This document shows, one piece after another, positions 1-6,823 of a DNA stretch of 64,000 bases (its first letter is position 1; every line of letters begins with the position of its first letter). Position numbers and translations under genes: made by a program. Below the pieces are notes generated by a model. It worked only from the letters and a program-made list of their open reading frames with translations. It had not been told where the DNA came from and made no database searches. This DNA comes from CALBJU01 sp965247125 (GTDB lineage: Bacteria > Bacteroidota > Rhodothermia > Rhodothermales > UBA10348): the NCBI GenBank assembly GCA_965247125.1, contig CBDFGO010000002.1:1-64000 (forward strand), written 5' to 3'.

Positions 1-676
1 TTCTCCATATTGCTACCACGCCGGCGCCGGCCAGGAGCAGAGTCCACCACGGTAATTGCTTTGCGGCAAGCGATCCCTCGGGGCTCAACCACGGCAGATT
101 GTCATCGTCCGAGAGCACGACGTCACCAGGTGGCTGGTTTGGAACCGGAAGCACCCATCCTGCGCTGTCGCTCGCGCACACGCTCGTGCGAGAGGCACGG
201 ATTTGCCGGAAATATTCAGAGCGCAGCGTCACGTCCGATCCGTATCGGCCGCGGGTCGTGCACGCGTCGCTTCGGCAGTCTGGACCAGCGTTGTATGCCG
301 TGAAGACCTCGAACCAGGAGCGCCCGGTGGCCTTGAGCGCCGCCAGATGTTCGATGCCGTAATCGATGATTCCAGCATGATCCCAGGGCGTCTGAACGCC
401 GTTTCTCGCGAGCGCTCTCGCATGGCCAGCTACCAATACGTTAATCTGCATGATGCCCCAGGACGAACCGTCGTCACCCACCCATTTCGCGCTGGGATTC
501 CGATCGAAATACATACCGATGCTCGACTCCTGGCTCGCAACGGCCAGGGCGTAGTAGAGCGGCACGCCATAGTAGCGGGCCGACTTGTCGATGAGCCGGG
601 CATACCCATTGGCGCACGCATGAGCGAGCTCAGTGGCCACGGACTGTTTTGTGATCAAGTAATTAGCTGTCGCCAT
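1..676 (-). CDS. Lytic transglycosylase / lysozyme-like protein with C-terminal membrane segment (3' end cut by window edge)
   Basis: I translated this frame by hand; it has no stop before base 1, so the gene is incomplete at its 3' end. The start ATG at 676 has a GGAGG about 9 bases upstream and overlaps the preceding gene by 14 bases. The protein has the SLT lysozyme-like signature: ALAVASQES (residues ~44-52, with the probable catalytic Glu), SSWGIMQIN (~71-79), and a later TAYNAGP motif (~126-132). The visible end (WWTLLLAGAGVVAIW) is a membrane segment. The expected role is local digestion of peptidoglycan for virus entry or exit. The family is clear; the role in virion or lysis is inferred from context. 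Confidence 0.8.
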   Translation of the reverse strand, partial: MATANYLITKQSVATELAHACANGYARLIDKSARYYGVPLYYALAVASQESSIGMYFDRNPSAKWVGDDGSSWGIMQINVLVAGHARALARNGVQTPWDHAGIIDYGIEHLAALKATGRSWFEVFTAYNAGPDCRSDACTTRGRYGSDVTLRSEYFRQIRASRTSVCASDSAGWVLPVPNQPPGDVVLSDDDNLPWLSPEGSLAAKQLPWWTLLLAGAGVVAIWR

Positions 677-959
677 TTCGGCGCACCTCCGTAATACAGC
701 ACTCGCCCGTTGTTGGCGCAGCCGCCCACAAATAGGTGATCGGACCCCTATGATTCAGCGTCGCCTCAATGAAGAGACCTGCGGTCGCCACAACCTTGAC
801 GGTGAACCGATTGGTTTTGGGCTTCTCAGAGCTGTAGGCGATGTAGAGATCCACGTCGGTCAGGTTATTAACGATGATGCCTTCGCGAAGCGGGGACACG
901 TCCATCAAATCCCCTGAGAGGGGAGTCTTCGGGACGTTGACAATGGTTGTGTTGTCCAT
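663..959 (-). CDS. Small beta-rich virion-type protein of unknown function
   Basis: This 98-aa protein has no signal peptide or membrane helix. It is predicted mostly beta from its alternating hydrophobic pattern. The end (GPITYLWAAA ... CCITEVRR) resembles the C-terminal strands of small single-domain phage structural proteins (stabilisation, spike or decoration proteins). The ATG at 959 lies 3 bases after the stop of the 257-aa gene, and its own end overlaps the transglycosylase gene. I do not recognise a family; a minor virion protein is the most likely role. Confidence 0.6.
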   Translation of the reverse strand: MDNTTIVNVPKTPLSGDLMDVSPLREGIIVNNLTDVDLYIAYSSEKPKTNRFTVKVVATAGLFIEATLNHRGPITYLWAAAPTTGECCITEVRRNGDS

Positions 960-962
960 GAT

Positions 963-1736
963 CTATTTCCAGAAGTAGGTCTCGGCCATCGCGCAGGCGC
1001 GCTGCGCATTGGCGCCGTCCATGTTGTCGAAGCTCACGTAAAACTTGCGGTGCGTGCCGATGATGAAGGGGTTTTGCTCGTCCTGATATTTGTACATCCG
1101 GTCAACCTGGGAGGCGTAGACATCTTCGAGCAAAATTTGCTTGTTGCCCTCGGTCGTAATTCGCAGGTCAGCCTCGTCTCCGCTGGCTACGAAGAGTCGC
1201 GCGAATACGAGGTCCGATCGGCCCATGTCGTTCAGCTCGTGCTTGGAGCCGGTCTGTCCAGCCGTGAGCGCCACGGTCGAGACGTAGGCAAAAAACACGT
1301 GCGGAATCCGGCCCTCGGCGTCGCCGTGGAGGTCGCGCAGATATTCCTGCATTGGCTCCAGTGCGTCTTGAAGGAAGCCTGCCAGCGTAAGCGTAACGAC
1401 GGCGTTCGCGGCGCCGACGTTCTTTATTTCGAAAAGAATCGGCTGATTCTCATCGATAATGATCGGCGCGTGAAGGTCTCGCGTCTCGAACAACTTGTGC
1501 AGGAGATTGGCCTTGATGGTGCTGAAAACGATGATGCGGCCCGCCGTCTTGCACGTCACTTCCAGCTCGTCGAGAGGCTTATCGGAGTTGAACTGCATCG
1601 ACATGATGCCCCACGCCCCGCGGTCCTTGGCGCGAAAGGAAAACGTCGTGCTATCGGTAGCGCCTGCATTAATCGTTGCGGAAAGCGACGGGCGGTAATG
1701 CGCCGTTGGCCCTTTCCAAGATTGGTGCCTTAACAT
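963..1736 (-). CDS. Beta-rich structural protein, apparently two similar domains
   Basis: This 257-aa protein has no membrane segment. The segment with PILFEIKNVGAANAVVTLTLAG (about residues 105-126) and the end with HRKFYVSFDNMDGANAQRA (about 230-248) look like the same strand pair, so the protein probably holds two copies of one beta-sandwich. The stretch RGAWGIMSMQF near residue 42 echoes GGAWGLRCEMQF near the end of the 208-aa capsid-like protein encoded just upstream. It could be a third capsid protein, a penton or a spike base. It is separated from the 208-aa gene by a ~120-base spacer with strong hairpins. Function is inferred from position only. Confidence 0.6.
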   Translation of the reverse strand: MLRHQSWKGPTAHYRPSLSATINAGATDSTTFSFRAKDRGAWGIMSMQFNSDKPLDELEVTCKTAGRIIVFSTIKANLLHKLFETRDLHAPIIIDENQPILFEIKNVGAANAVVTLTLAGFLQDALEPMQEYLRDLHGDAEGRIPHVFFAYVSTVALTAGQTGSKHELNDMGRSDLVFARLFVASGDEADLRITTEGNKQILLEDVYASQVDRMYKYQDEQNPFIIGTHRKFYVSFDNMDGANAQRACAMAETYFWK

Positions 1737-1783
1737 ATCTGTAATTGGGTATCAGTGAGAGCGTTGCGAGAGCCGCCGACCAT

Positions 1784-1818
1784 CGGGTACATGGGGACAT
1801 ACCCGACCCCTGGTCGGG
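1784..1818. other. Overlapping hairpins between virion genes
   Basis: The 121-base spacer 1737-1857 contains two competing perfect stems: CGGGTA (1784-1789) with TACCCG (1800-1805), and CCCGACC (1802-1808) with GGTCGGG (1812-1818) around a 3-base loop. The two share bases 1802-1805, so only one can form at a time. A wider imperfect pairing brings TTGCGAGAG (1764-1772) against CTCTCGCTTCGCAA (1820-1833). There is no T-run, so it is not a standard terminator. It may be an mRNA stability or processing element that sets the relative output of the upstream capsid genes and the downstream genes. Confidence 0.4.
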
Positions 1819-1857
1819 ACTCTCGCTTCGCAATACATAGAAATCAGCCCTTCCTGG

Positions 1858-2484
1858 CTAAACCAGGTCGAGTTTGGTGATTTCTTCCGGCATCTTCTCC
1901 CGCGCGAACTGCATCTCGCAGCGCAGGCCCCACGCACCGCCTTGGGCGGCTGTCACCCAGTGCGCGGCCGTCGGCAGCGCGAACGAGCTATCCAGAAACA
2001 GCTTGAGGCCGAAGACCGTGCCCGCAGGGATGCGGATCGGCTCTTCCAGCTTCATGACCACTGAGCCTGGCCAGAAGAAATTCTGTACAGATCCCGTGAG
2101 GGCGTCCGAAGCGAATTTATTCTGCGTGAAAAACTCGACACCGGTCAGGTCTGCGACCTGGGCGAATGTCAGTTTTTTGACGACGATGCGCGAGCCGATT
2201 TCAATCTGAAGACGCGAGGCGACGAGCGCCTGGTAGAGCGTGTTCGCATTGATGTTCGTTACTTCTTTCACCCACGGCAGCGTCGGCTGAAACCCAATCG
2301 CGAGGATGTGAGTGTCCAGGTTCGTAGGGCTGAACGGCTGCTGCTCGTAGTTCTGGTCGGTGATACCCAGTGTCGTACTGCGTGGGAAAAACTCGACTTC
2401 AGTATTGTCATTGACAAGTGGCTGAGTGTCGTAGTAGAAATCCAGCAGAGGGGTTCCCTCCAGGTTGTAGGACTTGATCTGCAT
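1858..2484 (-). CDS. Capsid-like protein, paralogue of the preceding gene
   Basis: This 208-aa beta-rich protein has no membrane segment or signal peptide. It aligns along its length with the 211-aa protein encoded just upstream: YYD near residue 18, TEV.FF, QNYE.QPF, a GF..(L/M)P motif, and an equivalent of PF.I...T.F.LKL in the C-terminal half. Two adjacent homologous capsid proteins of about 200 aa are known from Sphaerolipoviridae-type viruses (Thermus phage P23-77, halovirus SH1), where each is a single upright beta-barrel. I infer a major capsid role from size, pairing and context; the sequence itself does not show a recognised family signature. Confidence 0.6.
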   Translation of the reverse strand: MQIKSYNLEGTPLLDFYYDTQPLVNDNTEVEFFPRSTTLGITDQNYEQQPFSPTNLDTHILAIGFQPTLPWVKEVTNINANTLYQALVASRLQIEIGSRIVVKKLTFAQVADLTGVEFFTQNKFASDALTGSVQNFFWPGSVVMKLEEPIRIPAGTVFGLKLFLDSSFALPTAAHWVTAAQGGAWGLRCEMQFAREKMPEEITKLDLV

Positions 2485-2550
2485 TTTTTGAGTCAGTCTG
2501 GTTAAAAACTCTTGATTCCCCCAGGAGCGTTACCAGATCGCGCGACTCGC

Positions 2551-3186
2551 TCACACAGACGGTTTACCGTACTGGAGAGCAGCAGTGAAGCCGAAGGTTC
2601 CGGGCTGATTGCTGAAGTCCATCGCGGCGATGAGCGTACCAACAGCAGCTGGAATATGCAGCTTCAGGTAAAACGGCGTTTGCGCCGCAATTTCGAACGG
2701 CTGCCATAGGTTCGTCATCGGGGCTTCCCGAAAATGGACGTAGGCATTCTCATCCGGCGTCGCGCCCGCACCAGCCGTATCGGTGATGTGAAAGGACGGG
2801 ACAGAAGGCCTGCAGCGGTTCAATGAAAAAAACTTGACCAGCGGCACGGCGAACAGGCGCCGATTACCGGCCTGCAAACGCATCTCAACGATCATCTGCG
2901 CCATGCCGTTCACAAGCTGCTGAACTTTGACAGCGTCAGCGGTGTTGTCGTGGATGATCGGCATCTGGGCGCTAAAACCCAGCCCCACCGCGTAGTAATC
3001 TTCCACGCCGTCGAAGGGCTGGTTTTCGTAGTTCTGCGAGAGGATGGACTGGGTCGGGCTCTGCTGAAAGAAGCGAACTTCTGTAAGCGAGCCGTCGACG
3101 GTGCGCGAATCGTAATACGTGTTAGGTATCCCGATCGCGTTCGCGTCTATTTTTTGGACGATATGTCCTATTGGGCTTTGGAACAT
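2551..3186 (-). CDS. Capsid-like protein, first of a tandem paralogous pair
   Basis: This is a 211-aa protein from the ATG at 3186, preceded by AGGAA about 9 bases upstream. An earlier in-frame start at 3228 adds 14 residues with no match in the paralogue, so 3186 is preferred. Shared blocks with the 208-aa neighbour include YYD (near 19), TEVRFF (33-38), QNYENQPF, a GFSAQMP motif and a C-terminal FYLKL. It is rich in beta-branched and aromatic residues and has no membrane helix. The likely role is a major capsid protein forming mixed capsomers with its paralogue. An alternative is a pair of vertex or spike proteins. Confidence 0.6.
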   Translation of the reverse strand: MFQSPIGHIVQKIDANAIGIPNTYYDSRTVDGSLTEVRFFQQSPTQSILSQNYENQPFDGVEDYYAVGLGFSAQMPIIHDNTADAVKVQQLVNGMAQMIVEMRLQAGNRRLFAVPLVKFFSLNRCRPSVPSFHITDTAGAGATPDENAYVHFREAPMTNLWQPFEIAAQTPFYLKLHIPAAVGTLIAAMDFSNQPGTFGFTAALQYGKPSV

Positions 3187-3263
3187 GATTGTATTTCCTG
3201 GTCTGAAACGATTGTGAATACCCCCCACGGGATCACGGGACCGACCAGGACCAGACTCCTACG

Positions 3264-4001
3264 TTAGACGGAATCTGTAAGCTCAATGAAGCGTGCCGGG
3301 GCATCCTCCACGACCGCTGCCGGCAGCTGCACGGGCTCAAACGCTGGACCTTCGAGAGTTCCTGCAGTATTGCCAACGGGTCTGGACAAGAACTCGGATG
3401 CTGGCGAGAAGAACGGCACGTAGCTTGCCACAATTTTGACGAGTGCCACGGCTGAGTCAACTTCCATGCCCGTCGCGACACCTTGGGGAAGATCACCCCC
3501 CTGCCTCTTCACGACCTGTGCCACGAGAAAAGGAGCGACGACGCGAGTAATCTGCTTTGCCGGACCTCCTATCCGATCAAATACTGGACCCAACAATGGG
3601 TTGTTAATCAGGTACGATGTACCAAAGGCACTGGCAGCGGCCCCCGCAGCGATTGAAACTGATCTCGGGACCGTCCGTGCCGCGCTTTGTATGGTTTTCT
3701 TAGCTTTTCCCACTTTCTTATTGCGGTTTGTGTTGTTAGAACGGTGAATGCGAGAGCCCAGCTGGGCCGCTCTTTTGGTGGAAGGGGATTTGGAATCGTT
3801 CCTTCCGTTTTTGAGACTGACGCCGCGATGTGCGGCCTCTGCTTCAAAAAAGTCGGCAACCTGTGACTCACTCGTGAGATATGTGTCTTTGGTTGAGCTC
3901 ACCTGAGCCTCGAGGTGGTTGCCTAGATTCTTAAATGACGAACTATGTCCAGCCTTTTTAAGGGAGGATCTCGCTCTCGATATTCGTTGTGATGCATTCA
4001 T
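3264..4001 (-). CDS. Basic N-terminus plus hydrophobic domain protein, probable virion membrane/DNA-associated protein
   Basis: This is a 245-aa protein. Residues 1-105 are very basic and Ser/Asn-rich (many Lys and Arg, e.g. NNTNRNKKVGKAKK), suggesting contact with nucleic acid. Residues ~112-165 form an Ala/Gly-rich hydrophobic stretch that could lie in a membrane (SIAAGAAASAFGTSYLI, then VVAPFLVAQVV), followed by another hydrophobic piece near 188-200. The start ATG overlaps the stop of the ATPase gene (ATGA, 3998-4001), so the two are probably translationally coupled. No family is recognised. A protein linking the genome to the inner membrane is a reasonable guess. Confidence 0.55.
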   Translation of the reverse strand: MNASQRISRARSSLKKAGHSSSFKNLGNHLEAQVSSTKDTYLTSESQVADFFEAEAAHRGVSLKNGRNDSKSPSTKRAAQLGSRIHRSNNTNRNKKVGKAKKTIQSAARTVPRSVSIAAGAAASAFGTSYLINNPLLGPVFDRIGGPAKQITRVVAPFLVAQVVKRQGGDLPQGVATGMEVDSAVALVKIVASYVPFFSPASEFLSRPVGNTAGTLEGPAFEPVQLPAAVVEDAPARFIELTDSV

Positions 4002-5104
4002 GCCTTTTGGGGAATGCTTGTTTTTAATCTGCGCTGAAATTCGCGCGCTCCGATGAGGGCGAGTACCTGTTTTTTGTTCGGAACCTGGATTTCGCGGTGC
4101 TTGTTGCGCAGCACCAGGCGGCGCAGCGCGTCGCGTAATAACAATTTGCTTTCTTCGGAATCGACGACCGTCTCTGCGGCGCGCATTTCTGCGATGTGGA
4201 TTCGCCGGCCTTTTTTGCTGGTCCGCGTCCGTTTGGTGAACGTGAGCGCGCCTGTGCCCTCACTCCATTTTACGGGTGTTCCTGCCGTGTATCTCTGGAT
4301 GTAGTTGTTCATCCATCCGACGCCAATGCTGGCCCCGCGACCCTTTTGGAGTATGTCGGCCAAACGAAGAACGACCCTGGGCGCAGCTTTCTTCGGAGCC
4401 CGGCGCCCCTGCATTTTTTTTGTCTTGGCGGCTTTTTCGGACACAACAGGCTTGATGGGCTTTCTGGCAACTTTATCGATCTCGGATTTCTTCATCGGGA
4501 TATTGATCCTGAAGCCTGAGTCCGGATCAGCCCACCGATTCTTTGTCGCTTCCGCAATATGGCGGCCCTTTTCGTTTATGAAGCACATAATCACGGTGTC
4601 CACTTCGTGGGGAAGGCGCGAGCCTCCCTTGAACTGGCCATCGTTGCCGGCGCGTGCGTGAGCCACCCATATCGGAGAAATCCCGCGGCTTACGAGCCAT
4701 TTTTGAAAACCAACAGCTGATTTTCGCTCAGGGTCTATTACGGTCGTCGAATCGATGACGATGAAGCGGATGTGGTGCTCGATAATCGCGCTCTTGAGCG
4801 CTTCCAAATCACTGAAACCAGTGAAAACGAGGTTGTCTTCATTGGCCCCTATACGCTGGGCGCGCTTCACGATCGAGCCGCGCGTGCCCTCCTCGGCGCT
4901 CGTGTACATGCCCGCGGCGCCGGTCACGCGTACGAGCGAGTTCAGGATGCCCAGTGTGAGTGTGGATTTTCCTGAACCCGGCGGGCCCCATACGAAGTGA
5001 GAAAACGGAAGCTCAGGGCGGCCGATGATCGTGCCATACGGTTCATCGATGGCAAGTCCCGTGACTTTCCGTGCAATCAGATCTTTGGATTTTACTACTT
5101 CCAC
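3998..5104 (-). CDS. RadA/KaiC-like P-loop ATPase, probable viral genome-handling ATPase
   Basis: This is a 368-aa protein with a GTG start at 5104. The Walker A motif is GPPGSGKST (about 41-49), and Walker B is the RFIVIDS strand near 112-118. The central part follows the RadA/Sms branch of the RecA fold: EEG after the P-loop where RadA has EES, VAHARAG where RadA has GHV.K.G, then GGSRLPHEVDTVIMC and ATKNRW, which parallel RadA's LEHLVDTVL and VKNRFG. From about residue 222 the tail is Lys/Arg-rich. The zinc finger and Lon-like domain of RadA are missing, so it is not host RadA. In this gene block it sits where a packaging ATPase would be expected. Packaging is an inference; replication or recombination is the alternative. 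Confidence 0.75.
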   Translation of the reverse strand: MEVVKSKDLIARKVTGLAIDEPYGTIIGRPELPFSHFVWGPPGSGKSTLTLGILNSLVRVTGAAGMYTSAEEGTRGSIVKRAQRIGANEDNLVFTGFSDLEALKSAIIEHHIRFIVIDSTTVIDPERKSAVGFQKWLVSRGISPIWVAHARAGNDGQFKGGSRLPHEVDTVIMCFINEKGRHIAEATKNRWADPDSGFRINIPMKKSEIDKVARKPIKPVVSEKAAKTKKMQGRRAPKKAAPRVVLRLADILQKGRGASIGVGWMNNYIQRYTAGTPVKWSEGTGALTFTKRTRTSKKGRRIHIAEMRAAETVVDSEESKLLLRDALRRLVLRNKHREIQVPNKKQVLALIGAREFQRRLKTSIPQKA

Positions 5105-5730
5105 GGTATCTGGGTGGCTATGGCGATGCCTGCAGCGGCGATGCCAAATGCGAAAATGGGGTTCATCGAAGCCAATTTGCTCTGGGTCTGGCTACCGAAG
5201 GCAAAGGATGCTTCCTCGTTGGCCGGCGATCCATGGAAAATGATGATCGTATTCCTATCCGCCGCCGGCGCGGCCTGCGTCACCCTGATGCTCGCAGCGA
5301 GCAGGCTCAAATCGTTATAGTCATCGCTTCCGGCCGGCATTTCGTTGACGAGAACACCGATGACTTCTCGGGCTGTTTTCTCTATGAAGCGTGGATCCCA
5401 ATCACCGCTCAGTTCGAGGTGGTGCTCGACCTCCATCGCCGATCCGGGCTTGAGTTCATTGAGTACGCCGAGCATCGCCCGCCTGAAAAACTTGCTCGCC
5501 CATATTTTTTGATCCCTGGAAAACAGCGACAACACTCCGCCTAAAACTGCGCCAATACCTGCGCCGATTACATTTCCGATGACAGGCACAATCGTTCCGG
5601 CCGTCGCCCCAATGGAGGCGCCTTTGGAAATGCGAGATGCGGCCGACTGGACATTCTTTACGAGAATACCCTGGCGCGCTGCCTTATCGCTGATGTGCAG
5701 GTAATATTTGCCCGGTTCGGAAACTGGCAT
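5095..5730 (-). CDS. Small protein with glycine-zipper and C-terminal membrane segments
   Basis: This is a 211-aa protein. Residues ~37-68 are a Gly/Ala/Ile-rich segment (GASIGATAGTIVPVIG then GAGIGAVLGGVLSLF) typical of glycine-zipper membrane insertion. The last ~20 residues (FAFGIAAAGIAIATQIPW) form a second membrane helix. The soluble part between them has no recognised domain. Its ATG directly follows the stop of the 223-aa upstream gene, and its 3' end overlaps the ATPase start by 10 bases. It is probably a protein of the viral inner membrane or a membrane-active entry factor. Confidence 0.55.
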   Translation of the reverse strand: MPVSEPGKYYLHISDKAARQGILVKNVQSAASRISKGASIGATAGTIVPVIGNVIGAGIGAVLGGVLSLFSRDQKIWASKFFRRAMLGVLNELKPGSAMEVEHHLELSGDWDPRFIEKTAREVIGVLVNEMPAGSDDYNDLSLLAASIRVTQAAPAADRNTIIIFHGSPANEEASFAFGSQTQSKLASMNPIFAFGIAAAGIAIATQIPWK

Positions 5731-6402
5731 CTATCCTTTGATCTTTGAAAATGGTTTGATTCCCTTAACCGCCATAACTGCAGCGATGAGCAATCCTCCA
5801 ATCGCCAGCTTGGACGTGAAGCCAGCCGTGCCCATGGTGGGGCCACTGCCGATAGTGAGCGGCACGCCCAGATCTAGTTCGCCAGCAGGAAGAACGACAG
5901 GCGCAATATTTGGGTAGGCGGCGATGGCCTGGTTGATTTCTTCTCTGGCCTTGTCATGCAGCTTAATGCCGTGGACATATTGCCAGCACGATCCCGTCGC
6001 CTGGCAGATGTTCTCGAGAGAGCTGATCGGTACGTCGATGTCCCAGTGCACACGTCCCGATGCGCGGGATACGTCGGCACCCTGGAGGACGAGACTTTTC
6101 TTGATGCCGTCTCGCTTTCCGCCACTGTTTCTTTGCTGTCCGGTGTTAGAAAACTCCAGGACGACGCGCACCATTGTATTAGCGGACATCGCGCCACGCC
6201 GGTACACCTCTACGAGCGCTTGTAGAGCTGGCCCCAGGCCCTTGACCTGGGTATGAATCGATCCCGCGCCAAAAAGGCGCTTGATGCTTTCTACGGATAC
6301 GACGGATTTGATGCCGTTGACCACATTGTCCATCCTCGATGGCTCAGGATCATGTAAGCCCGAAAGCGTCGTTACGGTCGTTGGAGTGTGGTACCGTAGC
6401 AT
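5731..6402 (-). CDS. Tail-anchored protein of the provirus block, unknown function
   Basis: This is a 223-aa protein from the ATG at 6402, one base past the preceding stop with AAAGG upstream. A longer frame begins at 6474 but would run through the preceding gene. The body is soluble and mixed, with two Cys in CQATGSCW. The end holds one membrane segment (KLAIGGLLIAAVMAVKGI) followed by a short basic tail ending KIKG. The neighbouring 139-aa protein ends in the same style (membrane helix, then KFNPFKGK), which suggests both are inserted in one membrane the same way. No family is recognised. Confidence 0.55.
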   Translation of the reverse strand: MLRYHTPTTVTTLSGLHDPEPSRMDNVVNGIKSVVSVESIKRLFGAGSIHTQVKGLGPALQALVEVYRRGAMSANTMVRVVLEFSNTGQQRNSGGKRDGIKKSLVLQGADVSRASGRVHWDIDVPISSLENICQATGSCWQYVHGIKLHDKAREEINQAIAAYPNIAPVVLPAGELDLGVPLTIGSGPTMGTAGFTSKLAIGGLLIAAVMAVKGIKPFSKIKG

Positions 6403-6403
6403 G

Positions 6404-6823
6404 TTACTTGCCTTTGAAAGGATTGAATTTGCCAAACAGGTAGGTTCCGAGGACGCCGATTCCCAGGCCGACAATGAGATTTGCGCCCGATGCTATCCCG
6501 TCATCCACATTGGTTTCCGCGGTGAGCCCTTTGATAGAAATCATGCTGACGTATTTATCGATCGCGTCCTTATTCGCCCGATACGTTGCCTCAAATTGAG
6601 CCGGGGCCGTACTCATTCCGGTGCGCTTCAAGAACTCATGTACGGCCCATCCTTTTAGCGAGGGGAACTGATCTAACAGCGCAGCGCCCGTGTTGATAAG
6701 GCTGGGCCCGTCCACACCCGAAAGCGTTGGCGCCTGAGCTGGTGGCTGCGTTTCGACCACGGCGGCAGCGGGCGCTTCTGAGGCCCCATTGACTTCTACG
6801 TGATATTTCCTCGGGGCCGTCAT
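6404..6823 (-). CDS. Small tail-anchored protein of the provirus block
   Basis: This is a 139-aa protein. The ATG at 6823 overlaps the stop of the transglutaminase-like gene in an ATGA arrangement, so the longer upstream frame is not used. Residues ~15-40 are Ala/Pro-rich and probably disordered. A short helical domain follows (LLDQFPSLKGWAVHEFLKRTG, then a MISIKGLTAE piece). The C-terminus is a glycine-rich membrane helix (GANLIVGLGIGVLGTYLF) and a basic tail. It is probably an inner-membrane virion protein, inferred from the pattern of the block. Confidence 0.55.
   Translation of the reverse strand: MTAPRKYHVEVNGASEAPAAAVVETQPPAQAPTLSGVDGPSLINTGAALLDQFPSLKGWAVHEFLKRTGMSTAPAQFEATYRANKDAIDKYVSMISIKGLTAETNVDDGIASGANLIVGLGIGVLGTYLFGKFNPFKGK

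Noticed and set aside
56..694. Plus-strand 212-codon open frame at the left edge
   Set aside because: It is antisense to the lytic transglycosylase, whose minus-strand frame has clear family motifs; the plus frame has no protein-like pattern.
1050..1733. Plus-strand 227-codon open frame
   Set aside because: It is the shadow of the 257-aa virion gene on the minus strand, which fits the operon by position and ribosome spacing.
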